From the IMG/VR virus record IMGVR_UViG_3300032238_001058, positions 18,625-82,624 of that record: a DNA stretch of 64,000 bases. One strand, given 5' to 3'. The notes beneath the pieces were generated by a model that saw nothing but the letters and a program-made list of their open reading frames with translations, had not been told where the DNA came from and searched no databases. This stretch comes from a virus. Both the position numbers and the translations under genes were made by a program. Shown one piece after another: positions 39,619 through 47,288 of this stretch. Position 1 is the stretch's first letter; each line of letters begins with the position of its first letter.

Positions 39619-42254
39619 ATCTCGGCAGGCATATCCTCTATCTTCGCATCATTAGCTTTGATTTTTACTGCACCATAGAAAGCTCGGTACTCATCTGGGT
39701 TTGCAGCCAACTCAACAATCGAAGGATAATCTTCATATTTGCCGTTGCTGTCCCTAATTCCTATGTTATTGACACGAAGACCTGCCGTATTCTTCATGGT
39801 GTAGGCATTTAGTTTTAACTGGTGTTGAATGATGTCCATCAACAGCACTTCAAAACGAGCACGTGAAATAATACCTACATTACAGCTACGACAGAACTCT
39901 GCATAACTTGGATACAACCATGTCCCCCAATTGATATAAACACCGGACCCACCACCTGCTGCAACCTTACAGTATCCAACAGGAGTTGAAGCATTTGGCT
40001 CAAACACAATCTTGTTATCAAGCCAATCAAGCATGGGGTTAGAACGTAGAGACTGTGCTTTCTCATACTTTTGAAAGAACGGTACATGTGTACTGGTTTC
40101 CATCAGAAGGGAACGCATGTCATCTTCACTCATATCCAGGACCCAATTAACAAGCCCTGGTAGCAATGGCGCAAACACACCCTGCGGATTCCCCTTGGCA
40201 TCAAATTTAATTAGTTCTTTTTGCTCTGCTTGTCCACCTTCAAATGGACGATCGAACGGAATGGTGAGACGGCGACGAGCAAGGCCAGAAGTATAGTCAG
40301 TTGATTGGATGGCTTCATTGGCAGTAATAATGACAACACCGTGGTACTGGAAGGGATCCATTGCATCTCCCTGATATTTGCGCTCGGCACGAATCCAGTC
40401 ACATCCTGTGATTGCTTTTAGTTTTGATACAGAGCCACCCCAACGGTCTGCATCCTGGAACAGCAACAGCTTTTTATTAAAACAGTACGCAGCTTCAAAC
40501 CTATTTTTTTCTAGGTTCTCCATATCAGTGGAGTAGCAATTTGCTTTACCAACCAATGCAACAGCAAGGTTTGCATACGTGGACTTACCTGATTTTCCTG
40601 GGCCTACAATCTCAAGAAACTTTTGGATTTCATAACGACCCAAGAGTGTTGCCCTTAGCCATGCCCGCAGCACTTGCGTACGATTCCAACTGTCATGTTG
40701 GGTATGCTTCAGCCATTGGACAATGGCTTCACAAGTAGCAGACGGATCATACTCATATGGCATTTGCTGAGTCATGTACATATTCCGTTTAAACGGAAGT
40801 AGTTCACGCGTTTCAACATTTAAAATGCCATTTGTAAATAACAAGTAGTCAGTGCCGTCATACCATTCACTAAATGCCAAGGCCGCTTGAAGTTGAATAA
40901 AAACGTCATTCATCATGTTTGACGTAAAACCCTTTGGAAGAAACTTGCCAAGCATTGTGAGGTCTTGACGAATCTTACCCAGTGCTTCGATTTTTGTTAG
41001 GGGCGTCCAGACATGACAACGTGTGTCATAAATAAAGAATTGATTATGCGGCAAGCTGTACAACACGCCACCTTTGTATTTACCTAGAAGTACATCAACA
41101 ATTTCAGAAGTAGACGGATTCCTTTTCCCATCTTTATCAGTGTTAACATCCTCACCCATGGCAATAGCATCTTCGAGTGAGTTTGCAATATGCCCAATGG
41201 TGGACATAGCTTGTTCTTCTTTTTCTTTTGGAATTGTTACAACCATCCCATCAGCGTCTTCAATGGCCTTCAGTGCTGCAGCCGCAGCCTCAAGCGTCTC
41301 ATCATCTACACTCTCTGCCCGGTAGTCCTGGGGCACCACAAAGCCGTGCTCCTGGGCAGTCTGGATGAGCGTACCAATACCACGACCACCGCCCTTGCTA
41401 AAGGAAAGCCACCGTTTGTGGCATTCACCTTCCCGATACTTATTCGACTGTTGTGACCAGTTATCCCAGTCATCTAGCAGGGATTCGTCTAAACTGTGGA
41501 GTGACTGACCGATCATGATCCAGATGTCATAATCGTCTGCAGCTTCCGAAGGCAAAGCCCACATTGCCTTGACGGCTAGCTTCATGTCACGGTCAACAGT
41601 GATCACACTGTGAACAACGCTGCTTGGCATTACGACACGACTGATCTCAGTCGAGGGGATTCCCTGCTTGACATTCTTGTTAATGATGGCTGTCAACAAC
41701 CATTCCGGAAATTCAGGCAATTGCTGGGACCACTCAAACCCACAGTTTTCACCGGTAAAATACCCATCAGTTTCAGGGTGCAAACCCATTAACACACCTT
41801 GGTGTTTTTTCCACAGGATTTCAAGTTTTTCTTTGTCTTCTTCTGCATGCCACGTATATTTGTTACGCGCAAAATGCTTGTGTTTTTCTCGGTCTAACCG
41901 ATATAGTTTCCGTTCACGTCCAATTTTGCCACTAAAAATTGTTAAGGTTGGTGGCAGTGCGTCTTGTAAGGGTAATCCGGAGATGTCTTCGAGTAACTTG
42001 TAGACACTCGGGCCATCAACATCCACCCACACCAAACCATAAGGATGGTTGTAAACAGGCCCACCCAGTAGCCCGATGGCTTTACAGTTTCCTGTAATGA
42101 TTTCTTCTTCAATTTCTCGTACACTAAAAGGTTTGTTTTGCCAACCCGCAACATAAGGATCTTTGTTCCCACCTAATGGGGTTAAGGGCCAATCAATGGG
42201 GATGTAGTCAAGACGAATTTCACCGGGCTTGAGGAGTTGTTGGTTTGCGTTCAT
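39615..42254 (-). CDS. Bifunctional primase-helicase (Prim-Pol/PriCT/SF3)
   Basis: 879 residues. The N-terminal Prim-Pol-like part has WVDVDG (about residue 72). PriCT-2-like region at residues 225-300 (YDIWIMIGQSLHSL...WDNWSQQS). C-terminal SF3/D5-type helicase: Walker A GPGKSGKST (about 566), Walker B LLLFQDAD (about 612), then VVIITANE and a downstream Arg-rich RRRLTIPF. It would prime and unwind DNA for the phage polymerase. Coupled to the 62-residue gene upstream (ATGA) and to speD downstream. Confidence 0.9.
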   Translation of the reverse strand: MNANQQLLKPGEIRLDYIPIDWPLTPLGGNKDPYVAGWQNKPFSVREIEEEIITGNCKAIGLLGGPVYNHPYGLVWVDVDGPSVYKLLEDISGLPLQDALPPTLTIFSGKIGRERKLYRLDREKHKHFARNKYTWHAEEDKEKLEILWKKHQGVLMGLHPETDGYFTGENCGFEWSQQLPEFPEWLLTAIINKNVKQGIPSTEISRVVMPSSVVHSVITVDRDMKLAVKAMWALPSEAADDYDIWIMIGQSLHSLDESLLDDWDNWSQQSNKYREGECHKRWLSFSKGGGRGIGTLIQTAQEHGFVVPQDYRAESVDDETLEAAAAALKAIEDADGMVVTIPKEKEEQAMSTIGHIANSLEDAIAMGEDVNTDKDGKRNPSTSEIVDVLLGKYKGGVLYSLPHNQFFIYDTRCHVWTPLTKIEALGKIRQDLTMLGKFLPKGFTSNMMNDVFIQLQAALAFSEWYDGTDYLLFTNGILNVETRELLPFKRNMYMTQQMPYEYDPSATCEAIVQWLKHTQHDSWNRTQVLRAWLRATLLGRYEIQKFLEIVGPGKSGKSTYANLAVALVGKANCYSTDMENLEKNRFEAAYCFNKKLLLFQDADRWGGSVSKLKAITGCDWIRAERKYQGDAMDPFQYHGVVIITANEAIQSTDYTSGLARRRLTIPFDRPFEGGQAEQKELIKFDAKGNPQGVFAPLLPGLVNWVLDMSEDDMRSLLMETSTHVPFFQKYEKAQSLRSNPMLDWLDNKIVFEPNASTPVGYCKVAAGGGSGVYINWGTWLYPSYAEFCRSCNVGIISRARFEVLLMDIIQHQLKLNAYTMKNTAGLRVNNIGIRDSNGKYEDYPSIVELAANPDEYRAFYGAVKIKANDAKIEDMPAEM

Positions 42255-42439
42255 TGTGCTTCCTTGTTGTTTTGTAGTTCTACTTTAAAGTCTCGCTCGG
42301 CAAACATCCCTTCTTTCAAAATGGTAAATGCATGGAGGTGCATGTATGTAGGCAAGAGAAAACAATCTCCATCCATCGCAGTTGTCATGCGATTTTGGAG
42401 CGTGCTCATCCACTCGCCTACGGAAACCGGGATTTCCAT
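42251..42439 (-). CDS. Small hypothetical protein upstream of primase
   Basis: 62 residues, mixed alpha/beta, with a CFLLPTYMHLHAFT strand-turn. The stop overlaps the primase start (ATGA), so translation is coupled. No family recognised. Confidence 0.6.
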   Translation of the reverse strand: MEIPVSVGEWMSTLQNRMTTAMDGDCFLLPTYMHLHAFTILKEGMFAERDFKVELQNNKEAQ

Positions 42440-42513
42440 AGGAGGCTTGACTTGTGTGTCTTCTTATCCTACGGCTGGCAATCCAGCCTCACCTTCAAAT
42501 CGACATAAAATTA

Positions 42514-42693
42514 CTAAGTCTTATGGGACTCATCCAAAGTAGTAGGTTTGTTCTTATCTTCTTCATCCCATTCCTGCATTATTTGATTGTAGACATCTAC
42601 AGGATCTCTTCTGCTTTCAATGCAAGATGAAGTTGCGACAGACCAAGCAATGCGCTTGCGTCGTTCCATTGGGTCATCGATATTCCAGGGCAT
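42514..42693 (-). CDS. Small acidic protein (59 aa)
   Basis: 59 residues with a clear ATG three bases after the nuclease gene's stop. N-terminal PWNIDDPMERRKRIAWSVA and an acidic end. Possibly a cofactor of the nuclease upstream, judged only from proximity. Confidence 0.55.
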   Translation of the reverse strand: MPWNIDDPMERRKRIAWSVATSSCIESRRDPVDVYNQIMQEWDEEDKNKPTTLDESHKT

Positions 42694-42696
42694 AAT

Positions 42697-43551
42697 TCAA
42701 ATCAAATCAGGATCATACACATTGCAGCGTTCAATCTGACTGTAGTATTCTTCTACTACTTTCAACCAGTCACCCCTCAAAGAATCTAAAAACTTCCTGG
42801 AAATCTTAAAAACTTGAGTGCGAACAGGCGTTGACACCAGAATGGCTGCCTGCTGGACCCGCATACCAAGAGTCTGTTCAATCCCAAGGTCGTATGCAGC
42901 TAGTTGTTTGCAGGTTTTTTTAAATTTCATGTGCCCACCAAGGAGATCTCTCCATTCAGGCGATCCCTTCTCCAAGTCCTTGGGCCATTTCCTGCTATAA
43001 GGTTTGACACTGGTCTTTAAATCAGCCAGTGTCAGCTTGTTATTCACCACACCAATGATGTCAGGTGAGCCAACCCAAGCCCTGCCTTCCTCATCATGGG
43101 CCCACACCCTACCAATTCCATCATCTGATAAAGTGAATTGATGTTTGTCCAGTAGAGGAGTTTCTGCCCACAACACCTCGTCAAACTGATCAAGAATCCC
43201 TGGCATACCAGCCCAAAAGTCCTGGTACTCTTCAGCAATCTCAGGGTTTTTATCCCCTTTTAGGTAACACTCCATGCCATAGTGGATAGCTGTACCACGT
43301 TCAGCAGCAGCTTCTTTAACACCTGGATTGTTTTTACTCCACATCTCCAGCTTCCGTTTGTTTGCTTCGGAGGCTGTTTCTGAAATTATGGTTGTGACCG
43401 ATGGCGCCGGCCCAGTTACAAACGGGGTATGGTAATGTCGCTTTCCGTTAATTGTAATACGGGCGGGGCGGCTGTTCAGCTCCCGCATCAACTCTGGTTG
43501 CTCTTGATATTTCAGCGACCATGGATCGCCTGCTTCAATTTTAGCAACCAT
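42697..43551 (-). CDS. PD-(D/E)XK (RecB/Cas4-like) exonuclease
   Basis: 284 residues. RecB-family motifs in order: RGTAIH (85-90), Glu130, GSPDIIG (Asp164), LADLKTS (Asp177, Lys179), and QLAAY (Gln216, Tyr220). Enzymes of this type degrade or trim DNA ends, in host-genome breakdown or recombination. First gene of the primase operon and divergent from the hli cluster across 33 bases. Confidence 0.85.
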   Translation of the reverse strand: MVAKIEAGDPWSLKYQEQPELMRELNSRPARITINGKRHYHTPFVTGPAPSVTTIISETASEANKRKLEMWSKNNPGVKEAAAERGTAIHYGMECYLKGDKNPEIAEEYQDFWAGMPGILDQFDEVLWAETPLLDKHQFTLSDDGIGRVWAHDEEGRAWVGSPDIIGVVNNKLTLADLKTSVKPYSRKWPKDLEKGSPEWRDLLGGHMKFKKTCKQLAAYDLGIEQTLGMRVQQAAILVSTPVRTQVFKISRKFLDSLRGDWLKVVEEYYSQIERCNVYDPDLI

Positions 43552-43584
43552 TGACGGTTTTGTATATTACGATTATCTTAACGC

Positions 43585-43707
43585 ATGTGTCAACAAGCTT
43601 GTATGGACGGTTTCAATTACGCCATTGCTTCCATCCTTGGGGCAATGCTAGTGGTCGTTAGCATGGATGCCTACTTGTTTTTCATGGAAGTTTTGTCGCG
43701 CAAGTGA
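43585..43707 (+). CDS. 40-aa membrane microprotein coupled to hli
   Basis: 40 residues: Cys/Gln-rich N-terminus (MCQQAC), one membrane helix (about 10-33) and a short basic end. Its TGA overlaps the GTG of the Hli gene (GTGA), so both are made from one message. A small partner of the Hli protein is possible. No family recognised. Confidence 0.5.
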   Translation: MCQQACMDGFNYAIASILGAMLVVVSMDAYLFFMEVLSRK

Positions 43708-43919
43708 ACAACTTTCTTATCAAGGCCCACGGTTTGGTTGAGTGCATGACTACAATGCTGCCTGAATTAAAAAGTTGGGAACGCCACAAAAATCTGGATG
43801 ATCACCTCTGGTATGCCGAACGCGTAAACGGACGCATTGCCATGCTTACCCTCACTACCCTTTTAATCTTGGAAGCTATCACCCATCAAAACGTTTGGGA
43901 GTTAATCCATGTCTTCTAA
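43704..43919 (+). CDS. hli: High-light-inducible protein (Hli/HLIP)
   Basis: 71 residues, GTG start (an ATG at 43746 would give 57). AERVNGRIAM (residues 38-47) is the chlorophyll-binding ExxNGRxAM motif, followed by a single transmembrane helix ending in E-x-I-T. Hli proteins bind chlorophyll and carotenoid in thylakoids and protect photosystem II; cyanophages carry them to sustain photosynthesis. Strong evidence for a cyanobacterial host. Confidence 0.9.
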   Translation: MNNFLIKAHGLVECMTTMLPELKSWERHKNLDDHLWYAERVNGRIAMLTLTTLLILEAITHQNVWELIHVF

Positions 43920-44070
43920 CTTGACACGTTTTTATTACGATGTAGATGAAGACTTACGCACTGGTTGTTTTCAAGGAAAAATATTTGAAGATGTTGAAAC
44001 AATTGAAGCAGATGCGTTTGAGCAACAGCTAGTATCTAAAGATATTCCCTACACCAGAGTAGATATTTAA
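43909..44070 (+). CDS. Small acidic protein (53 aa) after hli
   Basis: 53 residues, ATG inside the end of hli (11-base overlap). Starts with an FYYDVDEDLRTG strand-turn and is acidic. No family recognised. Part of the same coupled message. Confidence 0.55.
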   Translation: MSSNLTRFYYDVDEDLRTGCFQGKIFEDVETIEADAFEQQLVSKDIPYTRVDI

Positions 44071-44072
44071 CC

Positions 44073-44648
44073 ATGGCCGACTGGAAAAAATATTTTGACC
44101 CAATCAAGGTTCGTCTTGGAGCAAGGCAAACAGGTTTTGAAACAATCTTTAACTACCTTGATGACTTCAAAAATCCTGTAATTATTGAAACTGGTACGTA
44201 CCGAGAGGAAAACAATTACACGGGTGATGGTTGCTCCACTTTACTTTTTGACAACTATGTTGATACTCATGGAGGCCAGTTGATCTCTATTGATATTGAC
44301 CCCAATGCTTGTAGCCTGGCAAAGGACAGCACTAAACATGCCGAAGTAATTGAATGCGATTCGGTTGAGTATCTGAGCACACTCACTGGTTACTGCAACT
44401 TATTGTACTTAGATTCTTACAACATTACAGATTGGAATAATGATTGGGCTCCTGCCGCCCACCACTTAAAAGAATTGTTTGCAGCCAAAGATATTATTGG
44501 TCCCAATACTTTGATTGTTATTGATGACAACATTAAGACGCCAGATGGTCGCCGCCTTGGCAAAGGACGGTTAGTATATGAACTAATGGAATCACTTGGC
44601 ATTGAACCCTGGTTTGATTATTATCAGATTGGTTGGGTTTGGTGTTAG
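44073..44648 (+). CDS. Class I SAM-dependent methyltransferase-like protein
   Basis: 191 residues. VIIETGTYREE (about residue 36) is the SAM-binding loop, LISIDIDPNA (about 69) the acidic end of strand 2, IECDSVEYL (about 91) and LLYLDSYN (about 109) the later strands. Best resembles the Methyltransf_24/FkbM-like group, which modifies small molecules or glycans. Final gene of the hli cluster. Substrate unknown. Confidence 0.7.
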   Translation: MADWKKYFDPIKVRLGARQTGFETIFNYLDDFKNPVIIETGTYREENNYTGDGCSTLLFDNYVDTHGGQLISIDIDPNACSLAKDSTKHAEVIECDSVEYLSTLTGYCNLLYLDSYNITDWNNDWAPAAHHLKELFAAKDIIGPNTLIVIDDNIKTPDGRRLGKGRLVYELMESLGIEPWFDYYQIGWVWC

Positions 44649-44745
44649 TATCCACACTTTCTTTGTAGCTTTAGTTGCTACATAATTAGTACATGCCCGG
44701 TTGTCAGCCATGTACATTGCACTAAGAACACCAAAGGAATCTGAA

Positions 44746-44952
44746 ATGGCTATTTCTAACCAAGTCAAAGAATCTATTGAGCAAGCTGCCAGTCATTTGA
44801 GGGAAGCCTTGGCATTTGCATCCCGCACTGAGCATCCAATTACAATCAATACACTATCTGATTTGTTAATCCGTTTAGATTCAATTGAGCAGATGGATCA
44901 GATCATGCAAAAAATGGGGAACAAAAGTGAAAACTTACCGCACACCTTCTGA
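44746..44952 (+). CDS. Small helical protein (68 aa)
   Basis: 68 residues from ATG 44746 behind AAAGGAA. Two amphipathic helices; no membrane segment. Conserved-looking but family unknown. The last 26 bases overlap the next gene. Confidence 0.55.
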   Translation: MAISNQVKESIEQAASHLREALAFASRTEHPITINTLSDLLIRLDSIEQMDQIMQKMGNKSENLPHTF

Positions 44953-45079
44953 GGCTGAACGCCTTGAAAAATACTTTGTTGATCTTGAGGGGAAGATTCC
45001 ACTTCCCCCTAAGGATTGGGCGCGATCTTGCAAAGAATGTAGGTGGCTTAAACTGTTAACAGAAAAGAATAACAGTTGA
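44927..45079 (+). CDS. Small Cys-containing protein (50 aa)
   Basis: 50 residues from GTG 44927 behind GGGGA. Pro/Lys-rich middle and a CKECRW pair near the end. Overlaps its upstream neighbour and touches the next gene. Unknown function. Confidence 0.5.
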   Translation: MKTYRTPSEAERLEKYFVDLEGKIPLPPKDWARSCKECRWLKLLTEKNNS

Positions 45080-45367
45080 GTGGCTCAAGACGATAGTAAA
45101 TACTCAAAACCCGAATTGCGTGAACGTATTAAAGATCGCGTAATGGATGGTTCTAAGGGTGGGAAGCCTGGGCAGTGGTCAGCCCGTAAGGCTCAGATTG
45201 TTGCGCAGGAATACAAAGAAGCAGGCGGTGGATACAAAGGAGGTAAAGGTGAAAACCAAAAGTCACTAGAGAAGTGGGGTGAGGAAAAGTGGCAAACCAA
45301 AGACGAATACGAAAAACGTTCTAAGGCTAAAACTGCGGCCAAGAGGCATAAAGATGGCAGCCGATAA
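45080..45367 (+). CDS. DUF5872-like basic protein
   Basis: 95 residues, GTG start. LRERIKDRVMDGSKGGKPGQWSA and QIVAQEYK, then a Gly/Lys-rich stretch and KRHK near the end fit a small basic family (DUF5872-like) common in phages and algal viruses. Function unknown; nucleic-acid binding likely. Confidence 0.65.
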   Translation: MAQDDSKYSKPELRERIKDRVMDGSKGGKPGQWSARKAQIVAQEYKEAGGGYKGGKGENQKSLEKWGEEKWQTKDEYEKRSKAKTAAKRHKDGSR

Positions 45368-45563
45368 AGCAATCCAACCTGGTTACACCAAGCGTTACTT
45401 GCCAGAAAAAACATGGGCTTCTTTATCTAAGGAGGAAAGAGAAGATACTGACCAAAAGAAACGTGCTGGCAGTAGGGAAGGAAAACAGTTTGTACCCAAT
45501 ACAGAAACAGCTAAGAAAGCTGGTAAAGCAGCACGTGCAGCCAAACGTCATAAAGATAAATAA
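45354..45563 (+). CDS. DUF5872-like basic protein, second copy
   Basis: 69 residues from ATG 45354, overlapping the previous gene by 14 bases. Ends AAKRHKDK, like its neighbour (AAKRHKDG), so the pair may be a divided or duplicated family. PGYTKRYLPEKTWASLS and EREDTDQKKRAGS are the conserved-looking parts. Confidence 0.62.
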   Translation: MAADKAIQPGYTKRYLPEKTWASLSKEEREDTDQKKRAGSREGKQFVPNTETAKKAGKAARAAKRHKDK

Positions 45564-45596
45564 CTCGCGTATACTTAAGAAAGATTCCTAATTCCT

Positions 45597-45767
45597 ATGG
45601 AAAAGAAAAAGCCTGTTCCTCCCAACAAAGCTGTGCCGCCTGCTAAAGGTAAAGCTGCTCCCCCTGTTAAAGGCAAAGGTGGTGCATCTGACAAACAAGC
45701 TGAAGCACGTGACAAATTCAAAGAAATGATTGCGAAAAAGAAAGAGGCTGCTGCCAAAAAGAAATAA
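45597..45767 (+). CDS. Histone-like Lys/Pro/Ala-rich protein (56 aa)
   Basis: 56 residues. N-terminal half of KPVPP and PAKGKAAPP repeats like a histone H1 tail, then a helix with alternating Lys and Ala ending in KKK. TATACT (about 45570) lies some 26 bases upstream. Probably binds nucleic acid. Third basic small protein in a row. Confidence 0.55.
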   Translation: MEKKKPVPPNKAVPPAKGKAAPPVKGKGGASDKQAEARDKFKEMIAKKKEAAAKKK

Positions 45768-46065
45768 GTATTACAGTATACTTTTATTGCTCAATACCCA
45801 CGCCTCGTCCCGTGGGCATTGGCGGTAAGTAATCTGTCCTAATCCTGGTCTGAGCAACCAGGATTTTTTGTGTATAATAAAATTGATAGAGGTCAGGTCC
45901 CTGCTTGCACACCTGATCCATCATCGAAGTCCTGGGTTTCCAGGCCGGAGGTTTAATTACCTTTGCCAGATTGATTCCCTGGTGCGCCCTCGACCCATTT
46001 GGCAAGCGCGACGAATTAACAACACCTTCTATGCCTCTCAACGATGCACAAACCTGGGGGTCACT
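45768..46065 (+). other. Non-coding region with hairpins before tRNA-like elements
   Basis: No convincing gene. CCCACG/CGTGGG inverted repeat near 45797-45818, then a terminator (45841-45869), TATAAT at 45873-45878, and GGTCAGGT/ACCTGATC hairpin at about 45891-45918. CCTGG/CCAGG hairpin near 45931-45944. It may hold decayed tRNA genes or a structured RNA. Confidence 0.5.
45841..45869 (+). terminator. Rho-independent terminator
   Basis: AATCCTGGT, loop CTGAGCA, ACCAGGATT (9 perfect pairs) followed by a T-run. Ends the 43.6-45.8 kb plus-strand unit. Confidence 0.92.
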
Positions 46066-46136
46066 CAACCGGTAGTCCAGTGGCAGGACACTCCAACAAG
46101 GAAGTTAGATAGTTGGTTCGATTCCAGCACGGTTGA
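46066..46136 (+). pseudogene. tRNA-like element 1 (anticodon arm lost)
   Basis: Acceptor halves pair 46066-46071 with 46130-46135 (six pairs; T46065 and A46136 could extend them). D arm GTCC/GGAC is perfect with a 7-base loop. T arm is GTTGG-TTCGATT-CCAGC. Total length is right for a tRNA, but the 17 bases where the anticodon arm should be do not form a 5-bp stem and lack T33. Probably a decayed tRNA or a tRNA-like structure. Confidence 0.45.
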
Positions 46137-46138
46137 TT

Positions 46139-46214
46139 CACCTGGTCCGAGACAATTGGATAGTACGGTTACTGCCGTTGCAGAACGATGTAGGTTCGAC
46201 TCCTACCCAGGTGC
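46139..46214 (+). pseudogene. tRNA-like element 2 (only acceptor-T half intact)
   Basis: Acceptor CACCTGG/CCAGGTG has seven perfect pairs; T arm GTAGG-TTCGACT-CCTAC is perfect. The D loop AATTGGATA is typical of tRNA-Arg-like genes, but the D stem has only two to three pairs. The anticodon region folds as GTT-A-CTGC...GCAGAAC with a 4-base loop instead of a 7-base one. It begins two bases after element 1. Confidence 0.45.
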
Positions 46215-46275
46215 TTAAACAAATACAAACTACAACGCAATCGTAGTTATACTGTTTTAAGCAATATGTTTGTTA

Positions 46276-46761
46276 ATGAAGCTGCGGAAATGCTCTTCTT
46301 GTGGAGTTGAAAAGAATTTGCATGAGCATTTTTATAAACAAGCAAAAGCTAGGGAGCATCGCGCAGAAGGTTATTTAACGCAATGCAAGTGCTGCGTACT
46401 AGAGAAAAATCGCAGAACACATGCTAAACCTAGAAACAAACAAAAGATTTGGGAAAACAAACTCCAATATCGTTACGGTATAACCAAACAAGACTACGAT
46501 TATTTATTTACAAAACAAAAAGGTTGTTGTGCTATTTGCGGCACAGACAATCCTTCAGTCAAAAGCAAAAAACATAAATACTTTTCAGTTGATCATTGCC
46601 ATCAAACAGGTAAAATCAGAGGTCTTTTGTGTGCTACTTGCAATAGCGCAATTGGTTTACTTGGCGATTGCCCTGTGACTATTTCAAAAGCTTCTTTGTA
46701 TTTAAGCAGCACGCAAGATGCTCTTGACAAACCAAGCAGCTTTAAAAGCCTGTCCAACTAA
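46276..46761 (+). CDS. Endonuclease VII-like (Holliday junction) HNH nuclease
   Basis: 161 residues from ATG 46276. N-terminal zinc ribbon (CSSCG...CKCC), then the T4 gp49-type core: YRYGITKQDYDYLF, GCCAICGT, SVDHCHQTGKIRGLLCATCNSAIG. The DHxH and N form the catalytic centre; Cys pairs hold zinc. It may resolve recombination or packaging intermediates, or be a homing variant. Its end overlaps the convergent Dps-like gene by 60 bases. Confidence 0.85.
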   Translation: MKLRKCSSCGVEKNLHEHFYKQAKAREHRAEGYLTQCKCCVLEKNRRTHAKPRNKQKIWENKLQYRYGITKQDYDYLFTKQKGCCAICGTDNPSVKSKKHKYFSVDHCHQTGKIRGLLCATCNSAIGLLGDCPVTISKASLYLSSTQDALDKPSSFKSLSN

Positions 46762-47262
46762 ATCAGCCATGTAGTTGGCAATATCAATAGCACCTACTTT
46801 TTGTGCAACAGACTCAAGTTTTTTGGCTTTCATCCCAAGCTCTTCAAGGTTTTTATAGTACACTCCAAGCATTCCCTTCCACTCATAAGAAGATACGACT
46901 TGCATTTGAGGAGCTGCATCTTTTAATTCACAGCCACATTTTGGGAGATAAAAATCCATTGATCGAATAAACTCAGCAAGCGTATCAAACTGCTCCAAGT
47001 GAGCTTCGTATTGTTTTCCCAAGAATTTATGCACACTAATAAAGTCAGGGCACTCAATATTTAAATGGATCAAATGTGACTGGGTCTCCAGTTCCTTGAG
47101 GTAAGCACAGAGTGAAGTGCATTGCTGGATAAATGCACCCACATCCCCGCCAGCTTTGGACTTAGCAGGAGCTTTGGGTTTGTCCTGGGGTTGAGGAACA
47201 GGAGCAGGTTGTCCTTGGGGCATTTCAACAGGTTGATACTGTTGAGGAGCGGGTGTATACAT
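46702..47262 (-). CDS. Dps-like ferritin-fold protein
   Basis: 186 residues. After a 40-residue Pro/Gln/Lys-rich tail, residues 42-186 follow the Dps four-helix pattern. The ferroxidase ligands of E. coli Dps (H51, H63, D67, D78, E82) map at identical spacing to H66, H78, G82, D93 and E97; only the Asp67 position differs (Gly). Helix D keeps the DIANYMAD...AAWFVKSIL pattern. Dps oxidises ferrous iron with peroxide in a 12-mer shell and coats DNA. Here it could protect phage DNA, scavenge iron, or be a virion part. Family by eye; residue spacing is strong. Confidence 0.75.
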   Translation of the reverse strand: MYTPAPQQYQPVEMPQGQPAPVPQPQDKPKAPAKSKAGGDVGAFIQQCTSLCAYLKELETQSHLIHLNIECPDFISVHKFLGKQYEAHLEQFDTLAEFIRSMDFYLPKCGCELKDAAPQMQVVSSYEWKGMLGVYYKNLEELGMKAKKLESVAQKVGAIDIANYMADLVGQAFKAAWFVKSILRAA

Positions 47263-47288
47263 AAGTCTTGATCAATGATTCCAGTTTA

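Noticed and set aside
46066-46214. Two functional tRNA genes
   Set aside because: Acceptor and T arms are good, but no anticodon stem-loop can be formed, so no anticodon can be assigned.
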